From NCBI RefSeq assembly GCF_013416775.1, contig NZ_SZVI01000012.1:1-64000 (forward strand): DNA of 64,000 nt, read 5' to 3'. Within the stretch, counting starts at the first letter, position 1; each line of letters begins with the position of its first letter. The stretch comes from Rhodoferax sp. BLA1 (GTDB lineage: Bacteria > Pseudomonadota > Gammaproteobacteria > Burkholderiales > Burkholderiaceae_C). The position numbers and the translations under genes were made by a program. The notes under the pieces were generated by a model. The model was not told the origin of the DNA. It saw only the letters and a list, made by a program, of their open reading frames with translations, and did no database searches. Positions 33,665 to 42,041 of the stretch are shown one piece after another.

Positions 33665-35146
33665 ATGCGCAACACCCTGATTCCCTTGATGCTCGCAACC
33701 GCACTGCTCACCGGCTGCGGCAGTGCGGTGCTCAACCCGGTCACGGGGCAAACCGAGCGCTCAGTGATGAGTGAGCAGGACGAGCTGGCCGAGGGTGCCA
33801 AGGCGCACCAGCAGGTGCTGCAGGAGTACGGTGTGGTCAAAGACCCCAAGGTGCAGGCCTATGTCAACAACCTGGGGCAACGCCTGGCCAAGCTGTCGCA
33901 CCGGGACCAGCTGACCTGGCATTTCACCGTGCTCGACAGCCCCGAGATCAACGCTTTTGCATTGCCAGGTGGTTATGTCTATGTCACACGCGGCATCATG
34001 GCTTATTTGCAGACCGAAGCCGAGTTGGCCGGGGTCATGGGCCATGAGATTGGCCACGTCACGGCCCGCCACGGCGCCCAGCGCGCCACGCGCCAGCAGG
34101 ATGCGGGCCTGGGTGTGTTGGCTGCCACGGTGTTGGGCGCGGTGCTGGAGAGTCAGGGTGTCAATGGTGCCGGGCGGCTGGCCAGCCAGGTGTCGCAAAC
34201 CGCTGCGGCAGGGTATGTGGCCTCGTATGGGCGCGAGCAGGAATTACAAGCCGACGGCCTGGGCGCCGAGTACCTGGCGCGCAGCGCCTACGATCCGCGC
34301 AACATGGTCCGGGTGATTGGTGTGCTCAAAGACCAGGAGCGTTTTGCCGCGGACCAGGCCCGTGCCGCCGGTCGACCGGCACCGACGGGCAACAGCTGGC
34401 TGGCTTCGCACCCGAGCAACGACGCCCGGCTGCAACAGATCACCCAGCTGGCGACCCAGTACCAGGGCAGTTACAGCGACGAAGGGCGTGACCGCTATTT
34501 ACAAGTGCTGCGTGGCCTGCCTTTTGGTGAGAGTGCCGAGCAGGGGCTCACGCGTGGCCCCAACTTCTACCACCCGGTGCTGGGGTTTGCGCTCACCGCC
34601 CCGGCGGGTTGGCAGATCCAGAACGAGGCCGAGCAACTGGCCGTGGTCAACGCCACCGGGGATGCCGCCCTGCTGGTCCAGGTGGCGCCGCCCACGGCTG
34701 GCAAAACCCACGAGGAGGTGATCCGCAAGCTGCTCCAGCCCAGTCAGGGCAAGGTGGAACGTTTGACCCTCAACGGCCTGCCGGCCACCCATTTTGTTGG
34801 CAGCCGCACCACGACCCAGGGCCAGAGCCAGCCGCTGGATGTCACTTTGGTCAGTGGTCCGCAAGACCGGCTGTATCTGTTGCGCCCGGCCGGTCAAAGT
34901 GCCGCCTTGCGTGCGGCCCAGGCCGCTTTGGCCCAGGCCCAAGGCAGTTTCCGGCCTTTGAGTTCGGCTGAGCGAACCGCCGCCCGCGCCTGGACGATCA
35001 AAAACGTGGCCTACCCGCGTGGTGGTTTTGCCGAACTGGCGCGTGTGTCACCGCTGCCCAGTGCGCAGCAGCAGCTTCGCCTGATCAACGGTTTTTATAC
35101 CGGTGGTGAGCCCAAGCCGGGGCAGTGGGTCAAAGTGGTGGAGTAA
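33665..35146 (+). CDS. M48-family metalloprotease lipoprotein (BepA-like)
   Basis: ATG 33665 follows GAAGG. The 493-residue protein has a lipoprotein signal peptide with lipobox LLTGC (Cys17). The M48 zinc site HEIGHVTARHGAQ lies at about residue 132, with the third ligand Glu in the ELQADGLGAEYLAR segment. The protease domain ends near 300 and a C-terminal region of unclear fold follows. BepA-type proteases sit at the periplasmic face of the outer membrane and help assembly or removal of LptD and other barrels. TPR repeats as in BepA are not obvious, so I do not assign the gene symbol. Confidence 0.87.
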   Translation: MRNTLIPLMLATALLTGCGSAVLNPVTGQTERSVMSEQDELAEGAKAHQQVLQEYGVVKDPKVQAYVNNLGQRLAKLSHRDQLTWHFTVLDSPEINAFALPGGYVYVTRGIMAYLQTEAELAGVMGHEIGHVTARHGAQRATRQQDAGLGVLAATVLGAVLESQGVNGAGRLASQVSQTAAAGYVASYGREQELQADGLGAEYLARSAYDPRNMVRVIGVLKDQERFAADQARAAGRPAPTGNSWLASHPSNDARLQQITQLATQYQGSYSDEGRDRYLQVLRGLPFGESAEQGLTRGPNFYHPVLGFALTAPAGWQIQNEAEQLAVVNATGDAALLVQVAPPTAGKTHEEVIRKLLQPSQGKVERLTLNGLPATHFVGSRTTTQGQSQPLDVTLVSGPQDRLYLLRPAGQSAALRAAQAALAQAQGSFRPLSSAERTAARAWTIKNVAYPRGGFAELARVSPLPSAQQQLRLINGFYTGGEPKPGQWVKVVE

Positions 35147-35164
35147 GCAGGTAGCTATCGTAAA

Positions 35165-35210
35165 AATAGCTATCAGCTCTTTATCTATAAGGGCTAGAGG
35201 CCAATTTGAT
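35165..35210 (+). repeat. R repeat, copy 6
   Basis: AATAGCTATCAGCTCTT-TATCTAT-AAGGGCTAGAGGCCAATTTGAT in three pieces shows the full consensus in the plus direction. It lies between the convergent M48 and YjfB-like genes. Confidence 0.75.
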
Positions 35211-35217
35211 GGATAAC

Positions 35218-35424
35218 TCAGGCAAACGCGTTGACCAGCGTGCCAATGGCGCCTGTGACGGCCAGCACCGGTGCCACAGCGGGCACAGACTGCAGCAGGG
35301 TTTGGGCGACCGAGCTGTCGGCGTCCAATGCCTTTTTGAGCACCAGCGCTGCAGCAACACCGGTGCCGACATTTTGGACCGCCTGGCTGGCGGCTTGTAC
35401 AACGGATGAGCTGGTGATGTTCAT
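35218..35424 (-). CDS. small YjfB-like protein (putative motility protein family)
   Basis: ATG 35424 follows GGGAG. The 68-residue protein has the conserved core VLKKALDADSSVAQTLLQSVP, which is very like the Bacillus YjfB family of small proteins of unknown function, sometimes linked to motility. It ends in a hydrophobic stretch (AVAPVLAVTGAIGTLVNAF) that could be a membrane helix and is longer than in typical family members. No flagellar operon is nearby, although a lone flaG lies at 54349. An R repeat follows its stop codon. Confidence 0.65.
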   Translation of the reverse strand: MNITSSSVVQAASQAVQNVGTGVAAALVLKKALDADSSVAQTLLQSVPAVAPVLAVTGAIGTLVNAFA

Positions 35425-35551
35425 GAATGTGTCTCCCACAAGGACAAGGCAAGTGCCTTAACGACTTATCGGCGCAAAACTCCGTCACTTGAGTGTTTCT
35501 GCCTCGTGTGGAATGTGTCGACTTCTAAAATCAAGTAATTTGAAGGGCTCT

Positions 35552-36706
35552 ATGCATCCGCTCCACATTTCCACCAGTTTTGACGCTGGTGCCATTGAGG
35601 TTGTCAGCCTGGTCGACCCGCAAGATATCCAGCTCAAGATCCGCGCCGACAACGCCAGCGACTTCGCTCAGTGGTTTTATTTCTGCCTGCAAGGCGCCGC
35701 CGGTGTGCCGGTGCGGCTGAACTTTGTCAACGCAGGCCAGAGCGCCTACCCCAAAGGCTGGACGGATTACCGCGTGGTCGCTAGTTACGACCACCAGAAC
35801 TGGTTCCGGCTCGACACCCACTTTGACGGCCAGGTGCTGAGCACCAGCTTCACCCCGGCGGGCAACAGCGTCTACCTGGCCTACTTCGAGCCGTATTCGT
35901 ATGAACGGCATCTGGACCTGATCGGCTCGGCCGCCAACTCCGAACATGTGACCTTGGAGCGCCTGGGCGCCAGCGTGGATGGCCGCGACATGACCCTGCT
36001 GCAGCTCACCAACGCCCAGAGCCCGGTGCCGTTGGCACAACGCAAAAAGATCTGGCTGATCGCCCGCCAGCACCCCGGCGAGAGCATGGCCGAGTGGTTT
36101 GTCGAGGGTTTTCTGGAGCGCCTGCTCGACGAGGCCGACCCGGTCTCCCGCGTGCTGCTGGACCAGTGTGTGTTTTACGTTGTGCCCAACATGAACCCGG
36201 ACGGCGCTGTGCGTGGCAACCTGCGCACCAACGCCGCCGGTGCCAACCTGAACCGTGAGTGGGCCACACCGAGCCTGGAGACTTCCCCCGAGGTGTATTG
36301 GGTGCGCCAGAAGATGCTGGGAGTCGGTGTGGACCTGAACCTGGACGCCCATGGTGACGAGGGCCTGCCCTACAACTTTGTGGTCGGCACCGAGGACACC
36401 CCCGGTTACAGCCCGCGTATCGCTGCGCTTGAAGAGGCTTTCAAGGCCAGTTGGTTAGCGGCCAGCCCGGACTTCCAGATCAAACACGGCTACCCGCGCG
36501 GCCGCCATGGCGAGGCCAATTTGACGCTGGCCACCAACTGGATCGGCCAGCAGTTTGGCTGCCTGGCTTTCACCATCGAGATGCCATTCAAGGACAACGC
36601 CAACTTGCCCGACCCGCAGGTCGGCTGGAACGGTGAACGCTCCAAACGCCTGGGCGCCAGTGTGTTGCAGCCGGTGCTGGCGGTGCTGGGTCAGCTGCGG
36701 GCCTGA
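35552..36706 (+). CDS. M14-family zinc carboxypeptidase (cytosolic carboxypeptidase-like)
   Basis: ATG 35552 follows GAAGGG with 6-base spacing. The 384-residue protein has an N-terminal beta-rich domain (1-115), as in cytosolic carboxypeptidases, then the M14 domain. Zinc ligands: His and Glu in RQHPGESMAEW (about 180) and His in LDAHGDEGLP (about 277). The catalytic Glu is in FTIEMPFKD (about 352). There is no signal peptide, so it acts in the cytoplasm. Bacterial members are thought to trim C-terminal residues from proteins or peptides; the substrate is not known. The 5' region 35425-35551 should contain its promoter. Confidence 0.87.
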   Translation: MHPLHISTSFDAGAIEVVSLVDPQDIQLKIRADNASDFAQWFYFCLQGAAGVPVRLNFVNAGQSAYPKGWTDYRVVASYDHQNWFRLDTHFDGQVLSTSFTPAGNSVYLAYFEPYSYERHLDLIGSAANSEHVTLERLGASVDGRDMTLLQLTNAQSPVPLAQRKKIWLIARQHPGESMAEWFVEGFLERLLDEADPVSRVLLDQCVFYVVPNMNPDGAVRGNLRTNAAGANLNREWATPSLETSPEVYWVRQKMLGVGVDLNLDAHGDEGLPYNFVVGTEDTPGYSPRIAALEEAFKASWLAASPDFQIKHGYPRGRHGEANLTLATNWIGQQFGCLAFTIEMPFKDNANLPDPQVGWNGERSKRLGASVLQPVLAVLGQLRA

Positions 36707-36731
36707 TCTGATCGTTCGGTTGTTATTGATT

Positions 36732-36778
36732 TAATAGCTGTTAGCCCTTGTTATATAAGGGCTACAGCCTGATTTGAC
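36732..36778 (+). repeat. R repeat, copy 7, next to the oppF remnant
   Basis: AATAGCTGTTAGCCCTT-GTTATAT-AAGGGCTACAGCC then TGATTTGACC. It is nearly identical to copy 8 at 38043 and forms part of the same duplicated segment as the oppF remnant that follows it. Confidence 0.78.
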
Positions 36779-36785
36779 CAATAAC

Positions 36786-36868
36786 TCAGGCCAGCAAGCA
36801 GGCTACCTGCGTGCCCGCGCCCTCAGGCAGCAGGTGCGAAACACACAGCCTGGGGCGGATACACGGTA
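36786..36868 (-). pseudogene. remnant of a second oppF 3' end
   Basis: On the minus strand this stretch matches the last part of intact oppF (38097-38225). The match ends at the same TGA and reads GTGTTTCGCACC then GCGCGGGCACGCAGGT, with about 46 bases deleted between the two blocks. The deletion shifts the frame. Together with R copy 7 it is a direct repeat of R copy 8 plus the intact oppF end; the toxin-antitoxin module lies between. Positions 36707-36941 hold only this and the repeat. Confidence 0.8.
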
Positions 36869-36924
36869 AATGCTTGCCACTGATACCCAGCGAATGCCCA
36901 CATTGGTTGCAAATGCACCGACTG

Positions 36925-36944
36925 CATGATGTAATTGCATCATG
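36925..36944 (+). promoter_or_regulatory. inverted repeat over the antitoxin start codon, likely autoregulatory operator
   Basis: CATGATG-TAATTG-CATCATG is a perfect 7-bp inverted repeat with a 6-base spacer. Its right arm contains the antitoxin ATG (36942-36944). Antitoxins of the Xre/MbcA group bind palindromes at their own promoters, so this is a likely operator. Confidence 0.55.
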
Positions 36945-37460
36945 ATTACAGGTGAACCCTCATCCCTTCCGTCCGCCAAGGCCCGAAGCAAAGCTCGCTC
37001 AACAGTCTGGGGATATGTTGCCAGCGCTGGGTCTGAAAACGCCCCGCTTGCCCCCTTGGTAAGGGGAGACATCAAGTTTGGCAGATTCAGCAGTGAAGTC
37101 GCGCACAAAATTGTCAAGCGAGGCATCTCCAGCAAAGCCATTGACCCCTTGAGTGAAGTCCTTCGACTACCCAAAGGTGTGCTTGTTCAGTATCTGGATT
37201 TGGATCGGACGACCGCCAATCGCCGCGCGGCAAAAGGGCTACTCCTGCCCACCCATTCTGCGGAAGGCATGCTGCGCCTGCTTGAACTCGATGAAATGGC
37301 CGCTGACATCTTTGAGACGGAGGATGAGGCATCTCAATGGCTTCTCAAGCCGCATCCGATGTTGGACGGGGAAACGCCAATGCAAACCGCTGCATCTGCC
37401 TACGGCATGCAGCGCGTCAAAGACATCTTGGTGGCCATCAAATACGGCGGTGTTGTTTGA
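36942..37460 (+). CDS. Xre/MbcA/ParS-type antitoxin of a RES toxin
   Basis: The 172-residue protein has an N-terminal Xre-like helix-turn-helix region (about 75-110, LRLPKGVLVQYLDLDRTTANRRAAKG is the recognition part). A C-terminal toxin-binding DUF2384 domain (about 112-172) contains FETEDEASQWLLKPHPMLDGETPMQ and the typical end RVKDILVAIKYGGVV. It should bind and block the RES toxin and repress its own promoter. Its stop codon overlaps the toxin start (TTGA), so both are co-translated. The ribosome site is weak. The pair lies between two copies of the oppF 3' end. Confidence 0.9.
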   Translation: MITGEPSSLPSAKARSKARSTVWGYVASAGSENAPLAPLVRGDIKFGRFSSEVAHKIVKRGISSKAIDPLSEVLRLPKGVLVQYLDLDRTTANRRAAKGLLLPTHSAEGMLRLLELDEMAADIFETEDEASQWLLKPHPMLDGETPMQTAASAYGMQRVKDILVAIKYGGVV

Positions 37461-37933
37461 CCACAGTCTGGCGAATCGGTTACTGTGAAAACCCTGCTCC
37501 GGCAGAGTCCGCGCTGCGTGCCACTTTGGGCTTGGGGGCCACCATGGGCAACGGTCGCTGGCACACCCAGGGCCCTCAGCAAGTTGTCTACGGTGCATCA
37601 ACCCGCTCCCTGGCGCAACTGGAAAAGCGGGTTCACGTCAATGGCTCAAATCCTAAAAATCAGGCGCTGATGCGGCTTGAGCTACCCAAAGGCGTGACAT
37701 TGCTCGATGTGAGTAGCCTGGGGCTACCTGCGAGCTGGCGCAGCGATGAAGCAACAACCCAGCGCATTGGGATGAACTGGTTGTCGGGTGTCTCCTGCCT
37801 GGGCCTTTGGGTTCCGTCTTTCGTTGAGCCAGAGGAAATGAACCTACTCATCAATCCGCTTCACCCGCAGTATCAAAAAGTCAAAGTGACCATTGAAAGA
37901 AATCCGTTCACATTCGACCCCCGCCTTTTCTGA
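37457..37933 (+). CDS. RES-domain toxin (NAD+-degrading type)
   Basis: The start is TTG 37457 overlapping the antitoxin stop; product 158 residues, the normal RES size. It begins MTTVWRIGYCENPAPAESALR. The active-site residues of the family fall in GNGRWHTQGPQQVVYGAST (Arg, Tyr), followed by LAQLEKRVHVNG and the conserved tail RNPFTFDPRLF. RES toxins such as MbcT destroy NAD+ and stop growth until the antitoxin neutralises them. In-frame ATGs further downstream would remove the N-terminal strand, so TTG is preferred. Base composition is less GC-rich than the flanking opp genes. Confidence 0.87.
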   Translation: MTTVWRIGYCENPAPAESALRATLGLGATMGNGRWHTQGPQQVVYGASTRSLAQLEKRVHVNGSNPKNQALMRLELPKGVTLLDVSSLGLPASWRSDEATTQRIGMNWLSGVSCLGLWVPSFVEPEEMNLLINPLHPQYQKVKVTIERNPFTFDPRLF

Positions 37934-38042
37934 GAACCTGCAGGGCCATCTGTTCCTGGTCCGCACTGGGGGAACCCCCTGCCATTCATGAAAAGGGTAG
38001 CAGCTACATCCCATAGGCCGGACAGTTGTTCTGCTACATAGT

Positions 38043-38090
38043 AAATAGCTTGTAGCCCTTGTAGTATAAAGGCTACAGCCTGATTTGATC
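38043..38090 (+). repeat. R repeat, copy 8, next to intact oppF
   Basis: AAATAGCTTGTAGCCCTT-GTAGTAT-AAAGGCTACAGCC then TGATTTGATC. It ends 7 bases before the oppF stop codon and is the partner of copy 7 in the duplication flanking the toxin-antitoxin genes. Positions 37934-38042 hold nothing recognisable. Confidence 0.78.
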
Positions 38091-38096
38091 GATAAC

Positions 38097-39078
38097 TCAG
38101 GCCAGCAGGCAGGCCACCTGCGTGCCCGCGCCGCTGGTGTGCAACTCGGGTACGGTCTCGGCACATTGGGCCTGCGCCTTGGGGCAGCGGGTGCGAAACA
38201 CACAGCCAGAGGGCGGGTTCATCGGTGAGGGCAAATCACCTTGCAACAGCTGAATTGCCTTGCCGCGCTCGAGCTCCGGGTCGGGGATCGGGATGGCCGA
38301 GAGCAGCGCCTGGGTGTAGGGGTGGCGCGGGTCGTTGTAGAGCGCGTTTTTCTCGGCAAACTCCATCGCCCGGCCCAGGTACATCACCATGATGCGGTGG
38401 CTGATGTGGCGCACCACCGCCAAATCGTGCGCGATGAAAATCAGCGCCAGCCCCAGCTCTTTTTGCAATTCCTTGAGCAGGTTGATGATCTGCGCCTGGA
38501 TCGACACGTCCAGCGCCGACACCGGCTCGTCACAGACGATCAACTTGGGCGACAGGATCAGCGCCCGCGCGATGCCGATGCGCTGGCATTGGCCGCCCGA
38601 GAACTCGTGCGGGTAGCGGTTGATCTGCTGCGGTGTTAAGCCGACGCGTCCCATCATGGCGCGCACCTTTTCCATCACCTCGTCCTTGCTCATCTGCGGG
38701 TAATGAGTGCGCAGCGGCTCGGCAATGGTCTGCGCCACCGTCATGCGGGGGTCCAGGCTGGCCAGCGGGTCCTGGAAAATCATCTGGATGTCTTTGCGCA
38801 CCGCCATCCAGGCACTTGGTGAGGCACCTTGCATCTCCTGGCCCATCCAGCGGATGCTGCCGGAGTTGGCGGGGTTGAGGTTCAGCAGGGCCCGCGCCAG
38901 CGTGGACTTGCCGCAGCCGGACTCACCCACCACGCCCAGGGTCTCCCCGGCATGTAAGTCAAACGAGATGCCGTTGACGGCCTTCAGGCTGCGCGGCGCT
39001 GACCACGGCCAGTCTTTCTTATCCTTGAAGTGGAACGCCACCTTGACGTCGCGTACCGACAGGATCGGGGTCTGTTGC

Positions 39079-39086
<8 letters not shown>
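38097..39086 (-). CDS. oppF: oligopeptide ABC transporter ATP-binding protein OppF
   Basis: From ATG 39086 (MDKQQTPILSV) the protein has 329 residues. It has Walker A GESGCGKST, Q-loop FQDPLASLDPR, signature SGGQCQRIGIARAL, Walker B LIVCDEPVSALD, and the oligopeptide-transporter C-terminal extension with the iron-sulfur-like Cys motif (SGCVFRTRCPKAQAQC). It powers peptide uptake with OppD. Its start overlaps the oppD stop by 8 bases. It is the last gene of oppABCDF. A decayed copy of its 3' end lies 1.3 kb downstream. Confidence 0.95.
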
Positions 39087-40071
<985 letters not shown>

Positions 40072-40082
40072 GCAGTGGCCTC

Positions 40083-40997
40083 TTATCGGTCTTTGGGGTC
40101 CAGCGCGTCACGCAGGCCGTCCCCGATGTAGTTGAAACAGTACAGCGCAGCCGACAACATCAGCGACGGGAAAATCAGAATCCAGGGCGAGATTTCCATG
40201 ACCTGGGTGCCGTCGTGGATCAGCACACCCCAGCTGGTCATGGGTTCCTGGATACCCAGACCCAGGAACGACAACACCGACTCGGTCAGGATCACGCCCG
40301 GCACAGTGACGGTGGTGTAGATCACCACAATGCCGAGCAAATTGGGCACGATGTGCTGGAAGATGATGCGCCGTGTGGGCACACCAATGGCGCGTGCCGC
40401 TTCCACAAACTCCTTGGAACGCAAGGAGAGTGTCTGGCCGCGCACCACCCGCGCCATGTCCATCCAGGAAAACACGGTGATGGTGATCACCACCAGGTAA
40501 AAGGCGCGCCCGAGCAGGGTCACCATCAGGATGGCGATCAGCAGGTAGGGCACGGCGTACATCATGTCGACCACCCGCATCATCACCGCATCGACTTTGC
40601 CACCCAGAAAACCGGCAGTGGCACCCCAGGCAATACCCAGGCTGACCGAGGTCAGTGTCGCCATCAGCCCGACCATCAGCGAGATGCGCCCACCCACCAG
40701 GCAGCGCACCAGCAGGTCACGACCCGATTCGTCGGTGCCGAACCAGTGCATGTTTTTGAGCATCGGCCCCTGGCTCATGGCGTCCCAGTCTGTGCTGTCA
40801 AAGGCATTGGGCAGCAACATCGGGCCAAAAATGCAGGCCAGCGTGATCAGGGCCAGCAGCACCAGGCTGAACACCGCAGCGCGGTTGCGCATGAATCGCA
40901 CACGGGCGGCGTACCAGAGGCTGTGGCCCTGGATGTCGGCTTCCAGCGCCTGGCTCAGCGTTGCCACCAGGGCGTCGTTTTTGTTTTTGAAGATCAT
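40083..40997 (-). CDS. oppC: oligopeptide ABC transporter permease OppC
   Basis: The 304-residue inner-membrane protein has six predicted membrane segments. The N-terminal OppC-type segment (RNRAAVFSLVLLALITLACIFGPML) is followed by a periplasmic stretch with NMHWFGTDESGRDLLVRCLVGGR, the family signature. The cytoplasmic EAA loop is EFVEAARAIGVPTRRIIFQHIVPN. It pairs with OppB to form the peptide channel. It lies 12 bases after oppB. Confidence 0.94.
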   Translation of the reverse strand: MIFKNKNDALVATLSQALEADIQGHSLWYAARVRFMRNRAAVFSLVLLALITLACIFGPMLLPNAFDSTDWDAMSQGPMLKNMHWFGTDESGRDLLVRCLVGGRISLMVGLMATLTSVSLGIAWGATAGFLGGKVDAVMMRVVDMMYAVPYLLIAILMVTLLGRAFYLVVITITVFSWMDMARVVRGQTLSLRSKEFVEAARAIGVPTRRIIFQHIVPNLLGIVVIYTTVTVPGVILTESVLSFLGLGIQEPMTSWGVLIHDGTQVMEISPWILIFPSLMLSAALYCFNYIGDGLRDALDPKDR

Positions 40998-41009
40998 GGT
41001 GTGTGCGGC

Positions 41010-41930
41010 TCAGTAGCGAATCTTGGGGTCCAGCAGCGCATAGGCCAGGTCCACCAGCAGGTTAAACACCACGGTGACCACGGTGATCAGGACCACCAGG
41101 CCCAGCACCAGGGTGTAGTCGCGGTTGCCGGCGCCGTTGACAATGAGTTTGCCCAGGCCGGGCAGTGAAAACACCGACTCGGTTACCACCGCTGCGGTGA
41201 TGCTTGAGATCGCCAGCGGCCCGATCAGCGAGACCACCGGCAGCAACGCCGGTTTCATCGCGTGGCGCAGCACCAAGGTAGACATCGGCAAACCCTTGGC
41301 TCGGGCGGTGCGGATGAAGTTGCTGCTGAGCACTTCGATCATGCTGCCGCGCATGACGCGCGCGATGGTGGCCACGTTGATGAACACCAGCAGCGCCATC
41401 GGCAAAACCATGTAGCGCGGTGAAAAGGCGTCCCAGCCACCCGAGGGGGCCAGCTTGAACCAGATCGCAAACACCAGAATCAGCATCGGCCCGATGACAA
41501 AGGAGGGGAACACACTGCCAATGCTGCTGAGCAGCATGGTGAAGTAGTCCACCACGCTGTTTTGCTTCAAAGCGGCCAGGGTGCCCAGCGCCACGCCCAC
41601 AAACAAGGCGATCAACAAGGAGCCGCCGCCAATGGCTGCGGAGATTGGCAGGGCTTTGGCCACCAAGTCGTTGACGCTCCAGTCTTCATACCGGAACGAG
41701 GCGCCCAGGTCACCGTGCAACAGGCTGTTGAGGTAGAGCAGGTACTGCTTCCACAAGGGTTCATTCAAATGGTATTTGGCTTGCAAATTGGCCAACACCG
41801 CCTCGGATAACTTGTGTTCCGAGTCAAACGGCCCACCCGGGGTCAGGTGCAGCAGCAAATAACACAGGGTAATGACCGCCAGCAGCGTCGGAATCGCCGC
41901 GAGCAGGCGTCGCAGGGCATAGGTCCACAT
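41010..41930 (-). CDS. oppB: oligopeptide ABC transporter permease OppB
   Basis: ATG 41930 (MWTYALRRLLAAIPTLLAV) follows GGAG at 8-base spacing and matches the E. coli OppB start; product 306 residues. Six membrane segments. The EAA loop is FIRTARAKGLPMSTLVLRHAMKPALLP, and the characteristic LTPGGPFDSE segment follows the first helix. It forms the channel with OppC. The 111 bases between oppA and this gene hold no obvious terminator. Confidence 0.94.
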   Translation of the reverse strand: MWTYALRRLLAAIPTLLAVITLCYLLLHLTPGGPFDSEHKLSEAVLANLQAKYHLNEPLWKQYLLYLNSLLHGDLGASFRYEDWSVNDLVAKALPISAAIGGGSLLIALFVGVALGTLAALKQNSVVDYFTMLLSSIGSVFPSFVIGPMLILVFAIWFKLAPSGGWDAFSPRYMVLPMALLVFINVATIARVMRGSMIEVLSSNFIRTARAKGLPMSTLVLRHAMKPALLPVVSLIGPLAISSITAAVVTESVFSLPGLGKLIVNGAGNRDYTLVLGLVVLITVVTVVFNLLVDLAYALLDPKIRY

Positions 41931-42041
41931 CAGCCAATCTCCAGTAACAGGGGGCCGGGTGGGTGCTTGTGACACACACCGGCCAGAAAATCGCCGCCAG
42001 TTGAGGTCTCAAGCTGGCGGCGGCAGAGGGGAAGCAAGCGT

